Assembly: GCA_019247135.1 (NCBI GenBank)
Contig: JAFAPL010000237.1
Span: 1 to 8,282 of the forward strand
DNA from: Chloroflexota bacterium
GTDB lineage: Bacteria; Chloroflexota; UBA6077; CF-72
Direction: 5' to 3'
DNA length: 8,282 bases
Numbering within the stretch: position 1 is the stretch's first letter; each line of letters opens with the position of its first letter. A model generated the notes under the pieces. The model saw only the letters and a list, made by a program, of their open reading frames with translations. It was not told the DNA's origin and made no database searches. A program made the position numbers and the translations under genes. Positions 5,106-8,282 of this stretch are shown here, piece after piece.

Positions 5106-5591
5106 GTGATCGAACTCGCGCAACTTGTGGCCGTCGCGGGCGCTACCTTTGCGGCGCTCGTCGACCTCCGCTGGCGGCGTATTCCGAACTGGCTCACCGG
5201 CAGCGTGTTGCTGCTGGGCCTGGGCGTGAACCTGTGGTTGAAAGGCCCGGGCGGGATCGCGTTCGCGCTGTTCGGCGCGTTGCTGGGCGGCGCGATCCTG
5301 CTGCCTTTTTATCTGCACAGGGCGATCGGCGCCGGTGACGTCAAGTTGCTGGCCGCGCTCGGCGCGGTGTTGGGGCCACAGGCCGTCGTCGCCGTTGTGC
5401 TGTACGCGGCAGTGGCCGGCGGTCTCATCTCTCTTGTGCTGCTGTCCCGCCGCGCACGCCTGGGGCAGGCGCTATTCGACATGATTCGCCGTCCGACTCG
5501 GATGCGACTGAGCGGCGCCAAAGCGCCGTACGGGGTCGCGATCGCGTCGGGCGTGTATTTGTCGTTGTTGCTGCCGTGGCTGCACGGCTGA
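5106..5591 (+). CDS. tadV: A24 prepilin peptidase (TadV/CpaA type)
   Basis: A 161-residue polytopic membrane aspartyl protease that would cleave the Flp leader at the inner membrane. The two catalytic aspartates are visible: D20 in ALVDLRWRRIPN (the D-x3-R-x-I-P-N type motif) and D78 in GAGDVKLLAALGAVLG (the GxGD motif). Length and about six hydrophobic segments fit the short TadV/CpaA class, which lacks the N-methyltransferase domain of PilD. The last helix follows the element GAKAPYGVAIASG, a conserved family feature (A-x-P-Y-G). The start is GTG at 5106 with only a weak upstream GGA; the 22-base gap after flp suggests one transcript. Ninety-three bases follow before cpaB. Confidence 0.95.
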   Translation: MIELAQLVAVAGATFAALVDLRWRRIPNWLTGSVLLLGLGVNLWLKGPGGIAFALFGALLGGAILLPFYLHRAIGAGDVKLLAALGAVLGPQAVVAVVLYAAVAGGLISLVLLSRRARLGQALFDMIRRPTRMRLSGAKAPYGVAIASGVYLSLLLPWLHG

Positions 5592-5630
5592 TGGTGCGTA
5601 AGGGCGATGCGTTTGAACGGACTCCTATGG

Positions 5631-5645
5631 CCCAACCGCTTTACG
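5631..5645 (+). promoter_or_regulatory. Half-site similar to box B before cpaB
   Basis: CCCAACCG directly followed by CTTTACG. In box B the second 7-mer (CTCAACCG) is followed three bases later by the same CTTTACG (4773-4779). No second repeat lies 11 bases upstream (GACTCCT at 5620-5626). It may be a weak site or chance similarity. Confidence 0.2.
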
Positions 5646-5684
5646 CCGAGAACTCTTAGAAAAGGCACGTGAGGTAGACACCAC

Positions 5685-7127
5685 ATGATGAACGGATCCG
5701 CGATCAGCAAACCGGGTCGGCGGGGACCGCGCCTGTTACTCGCACTCGGGCTCGGTGCTGCCGCTGCCGCCTGTGTCTACCTGTACGTGACGTCCGTTCA
5801 GCGCAACGCGGTGGATACAGCGGGTACCGTCACAGCCCCGGTACCGACTGCGTCGGTGCTGGTGGCCAAGGTCAGCATTCCTGCCCAGACGGCGCTCACG
5901 CCTGACAACGTGGAGCTCCGTGGCATCCCGGCGACCGCCGTGCAGCCAAACGCACTGACATCCCTCGGTGATGTGCAAGGTAAGGTGCCGGTGGTGCCGC
6001 TGGCCGCAAACCAGCAGATCCTCGGTCCGATGGTCACGAACCCGCAGCAGCAGGATGCAAAGACAATCGGTGACCTGGTCCCCGCCGGCAAGCGCGCCAT
6101 GTCCGTCACATTCACCGAGCACAACACCGTCGGTGGACTGATCGCGCCTGGCGACTACGTGGACGTGATCGGCGTGTTCAACAAGAACACGCTCGGCAAG
6201 GACCAGTCGATCATCCTGCTCCAGGACGTGCAGGTGCTCGCGGTTGCACAGGCCACCTCCCCTGATCAGCTCCAGCGTCCGGCGTCGCCCACCCCTACTG
6301 GCACGCCGACGACCGTGCGCCCGACGCCTACCCCTCTGCCGGTCGCGCCGGCGCAGACTCGCACCCTTACGCTGGCGGTCGACCCTGACGCGGCTGAACG
6401 CCTGGCGTTAGCTGAGGACAACGGCGATCTGCGCTACCTGGTGCGCCCGAACAACGAACGCACGCAGCGCGACGTTCCGGCCGCGGATCTCTCGACACTC
6501 ATCAGTCCAATCCAGGTCGCGGCCGGTCAGATCATCGCGACGGAGATCAGCCCCAGCAACACCAAAGTCGGCGACACGATCGACGTCAAGATCACGGTCA
6601 AGAACACGTCCGACAAACCGCTGCAATCAGAGGGACCGGAGCCCGGCTTCACGTATGTTCAGGGCCAGACCTACTTCACGCAGCAGTTCGCCTCCGACCC
6701 TGGCAAATGGCGGGTCGGCATCGGCACCGCCAGCCTGGATAGCACGGAGCTACCGTATCGCTGGGGGCTGGGCGGTGACCTCGCGCCCGGAGCCACCACC
6801 ACCGTGACGGGCCACATCAAAGTGACACAGGATTTCAAGGCCACGAACTTCTGGGCGGCCCTGGTCAACGAGCCGAGCACCGTGGTGCAAACAGGCGTCG
6901 GCATGACGCTGGTGACATCAATGCCCGACAACCTGGCGGTGGTCGCGGTGGACGCCGCGAACGTCCGCAGTAGTCCGTCTATCGCCGCGAGCGTCATCGA
7001 TCAGGTGAAGTACGGAACCGAACTTCAGATCATTGGACAGAGTGCAGATTGGTTCAAGATCAAACTGCCAGACTCGCGTGAAGGCTGGGTTGCTGCCGGC
7101 TGGATTGTCACTGCTGGCACCCCGTAA
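5685..7127 (+). CDS. cpaB: CpaB/RcpC pilus assembly protein with added Ig-like and SH3b domains
   Basis: A 480-residue protein. Domain order: a basic N-terminus and one membrane helix (about 17-35); a SAF domain (57-118: VLVAKVSIPAQTALTPDNVELRGIP and GKVPVVPLAANQQIL); and an RcpC/CpaB domain (about 130-258) with MSVTFTEHNTVGGLIAPGDYVDVIGVF, LLQDVQVLAVAQ and TLTLAVDPDAAERLALAEDNGDLRYLVR. A Pro/Thr-rich insert (199-223) splits the last two strands. Then come an Ig-like beta domain (277-412, opening KVGDTIDVKITVKNTSDKPL) and a bacterial SH3 domain (418-475: VDAANVRSSPS, then WFKIKLPDSREGWVAAGWI). In known systems CpaB/RcpC is an envelope protein aiding Tad pilus assembly. Typical CpaB proteins are about 250-350 residues, so the C-terminal half is an addition that may bind cell-wall material. 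The first of two adjacent ATGs is used (GAGGT at 5671-5675, spacing nine). Confidence 0.92.
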   Translation: MMNGSAISKPGRRGPRLLLALGLGAAAAACVYLYVTSVQRNAVDTAGTVTAPVPTASVLVAKVSIPAQTALTPDNVELRGIPATAVQPNALTSLGDVQGKVPVVPLAANQQILGPMVTNPQQQDAKTIGDLVPAGKRAMSVTFTEHNTVGGLIAPGDYVDVIGVFNKNTLGKDQSIILLQDVQVLAVAQATSPDQLQRPASPTPTGTPTTVRPTPTPLPVAPAQTRTLTLAVDPDAAERLALAEDNGDLRYLVRPNNERTQRDVPAADLSTLISPIQVAAGQIIATEISPSNTKVGDTIDVKITVKNTSDKPLQSEGPEPGFTYVQGQTYFTQQFASDPGKWRVGIGTASLDSTELPYRWGLGGDLAPGATTTVTGHIKVTQDFKATNFWAALVNEPSTVVQTGVGMTLVTSMPDNLAVVAVDAANVRSSPSIAASVIDQVKYGTELQIIGQSADWFKIKLPDSREGWVAAGWIVTAGTP

Positions 7128-7157
7128 CAATGAAACTGAAAACTGAGAGCTGAGCCC

Positions 7158-8282
7158 GTGCCCGAAGTCCTCAAAACGCTCATCATCGATCAACATCCTG
7201 ACGCCGTCGCCAGTTTGCGTCGGTCGCTGAACAGCTTCACCAGCATCGAAGTTGTCGGTGACGCGGGATTCGGTCCCGTCGCCGCCACGTGGGCGCACAC
7301 CCTGGAGCCCGCGGTAGTGATCGTGTCGGTTGATGAACCGATCAATCGCTCGATTGCGACGATCCAGGGCCTGACGCGCGGGAATGCTCCGTGGACCGTC
7401 ATTGGTCTGGTCAGTCAGTTCGACCGCGAGATCTTCCGTCGAACGGTTCTCGCTGGAGCGCGGGATGTTGTGCTGCGGAGCGCCCCGGTCAGCGAGCTGT
7501 ACGAAGCACTGCACCAGGCGCGCCATGCCGACACGATGCGCGCAATGTCACCGTCGCCAGATTCGAACGTACCGACGGGCAGCGTGATCAGCGTGTTCAG
7601 CGTGAAAGGCGGCGTTGGCAAGACCACGCTGGCGACGAATCTGGCCGTCGCGCTGGCGCAGGAAACCTCCGCCAGCGTGTGTCTCGTGGACCTGGATGTG
7701 CCATTCGGCGATGTCGCCTTGATGCTCGACCTCCAGCCGGAGCACGACATCCTGGGCGCGATGGACGAGTCGGTCCTGGATGAGCTGGAGCGCCTCCAGA
7801 GTCTGCTCGTGCGCAGTCCGCACGGGATCCACGTACTGGCGTCGCCGCTGGCGCCGGACGACGCCGGCACGCTCGATGGAGAACTGGTCAGTCGACTGTT
7901 GTTGCGTCTGGCCGCCTTACATCAGTACGTGCTGGTCGACACGCCTGGCAGCTTGACCGAGCTGACGGCCGCATCCCTGGACGTTGCGGAGCTTGGACTG
8001 CTGGTCACGACGCCCGAGCTGACCGCGCTGCGGCGAACGCACTCGTGTTTGCGCGTGCTGCAGGGCCTGGAGTTTCCGACCAACAAGCTGCAGCTGGTGC
8101 TGAACCGTGTCGAGTCCAAGACGCGTCTCTCGACAGCCGAGGCGGTGGAAGCTCTGGGTCAGCCAGTGACCTGGCGAGTCGCAAACGATTACGCGGCCAT
8201 GCAGAGCGCGGCGCTCGGCCAACCAGTCGTGCTGAGCAAGCCAAAAGCCCGACTCAGTCGCGACATTCGGGGTATCGCGCAG
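7158..8282 (+). CDS. tadZ: TadZ/CpaE-type ATPase with pseudo-receiver domain, 3' end cut
   Basis: 375 codons are open from GTG 7158 to the right edge. Residues 6-120 form a receiver-like domain (LKTLIIDQHPDAVASLRRSL). The phospho-acceptor position reads S57 (VVIVSVDEP) instead of Asp, and the conserved Lys is R107 (GARDVVLRSAP), so phosphorylation is unlikely. A linker (125-140) leads to a ParA/MinD ATPase: deviant Walker A VKGGVGKTT (149-157, with signature lysines K150 and K155), switch I VDLDVPFGDVAL (177-188, D178), and Walker B YVLVDTPG (257-264, D261). A NRV motif near 316-318 probably contributes to base recognition. TadZ/CpaE localises the Tad machinery to the pole or membrane. It follows cpaB by 30 bases, where the tandem AAACTGA-AAACTGA (7133-7146) lies, and the ribosome-binding site is weak. 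The usual next gene is the TadA secretion ATPase. Confidence 0.94.
   Translation, partial: MPEVLKTLIIDQHPDAVASLRRSLNSFTSIEVVGDAGFGPVAATWAHTLEPAVVIVSVDEPINRSIATIQGLTRGNAPWTVIGLVSQFDREIFRRTVLAGARDVVLRSAPVSELYEALHQARHADTMRAMSPSPDSNVPTGSVISVFSVKGGVGKTTLATNLAVALAQETSASVCLVDLDVPFGDVALMLDLQPEHDILGAMDESVLDELERLQSLLVRSPHGIHVLASPLAPDDAGTLDGELVSRLLLRLAALHQYVLVDTPGSLTELTAASLDVAELGLLVTTPELTALRRTHSCLRVLQGLEFPTNKLQLVLNRVESKTRLSTAEAVEALGQPVTWRVANDYAAMQSAALGQPVVLSKPKARLSRDIRGIAQ

Noticed and set aside
7133..7146. Tandem AAACTGA-AAACTGA between cpaB and tadZ as a regulatory site
   Set aside because: Two short adjacent copies in a 30-base operonic gap are easily produced by slippage, and no promoter is near.
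6918..7526. A 202-codon open frame on the minus strand across the cpaB end and tadZ start
   Set aside because: It is antisense to cpaB and tadZ, which have clear domains; no motif is visible.

Overview
This is a GC-rich bacterial segment with frequent GTG/TTG starts. It carries the front half of a Tad (tight adherence, type IVc) pilus locus in the order flp, tadV/cpaA, cpaB/rcpC, tadZ/cpaE. The gene mix (Nudix, EamA, slipin, and a CpaB carrying extra Ig-like and SH3 domains) reminds me of Chloroflexota, or possibly Actinobacteria-like phyla. That assignment is inference from content and style only; the window holds no rRNA or other marker.

Layout. (1) 1-176, minus strand: the N-terminus of an exported DUF2207-type protein, running off the left edge. 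(2) 331-2764, plus strand: a compact four-gene run of a small zinc-ribbon protein, a metallo-beta-lactamase-fold protein with an N-terminal zinc ribbon, a Nudix hydrolase, and an EamA/DMT transporter whose TTG start overlaps the Nudix stop. (3) 2861-3703, minus strand: a slipin (stomatin/SPFH) membrane protein, convergent with the transporter. (4) 3704-4004: a non-coding leader containing a 7+4+7 direct-repeat box, several inverted repeats, and two back-to-back 15-nt palindromes that end one base before the next start codon. (5) 4005-4568: a small two-TM protein with a DHp-like helix pair that has no phospho-acceptor His and no ATPase domain. (6) 4569-4915: a repeat-rich intergenic region with a second copy of the same box. 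(7) 4916 to the right edge: flp, prepilin peptidase, CpaB and TadZ. The pilus motor and platform genes (tadA, tadB, tadC) would be expected just beyond the window.

How the parts fit. Flp is the pilin subunit. The A24 peptidase would cleave its leader at G13|Q14. CpaB is a membrane-anchored assembly protein. TadZ is a ParA/MinD-type localisation ATPase with a degenerate receiver domain. The DHp-like gene upstream may be tied to the pilus genes, because both are preceded by a near-identical element (17 of 19 bases, same orientation) whose geometry matches binding sites of OmpR/PhoB-family response regulators. I consider this shared element, together with the tandem hairpins before the DHp-like gene, the most interesting part of the window.
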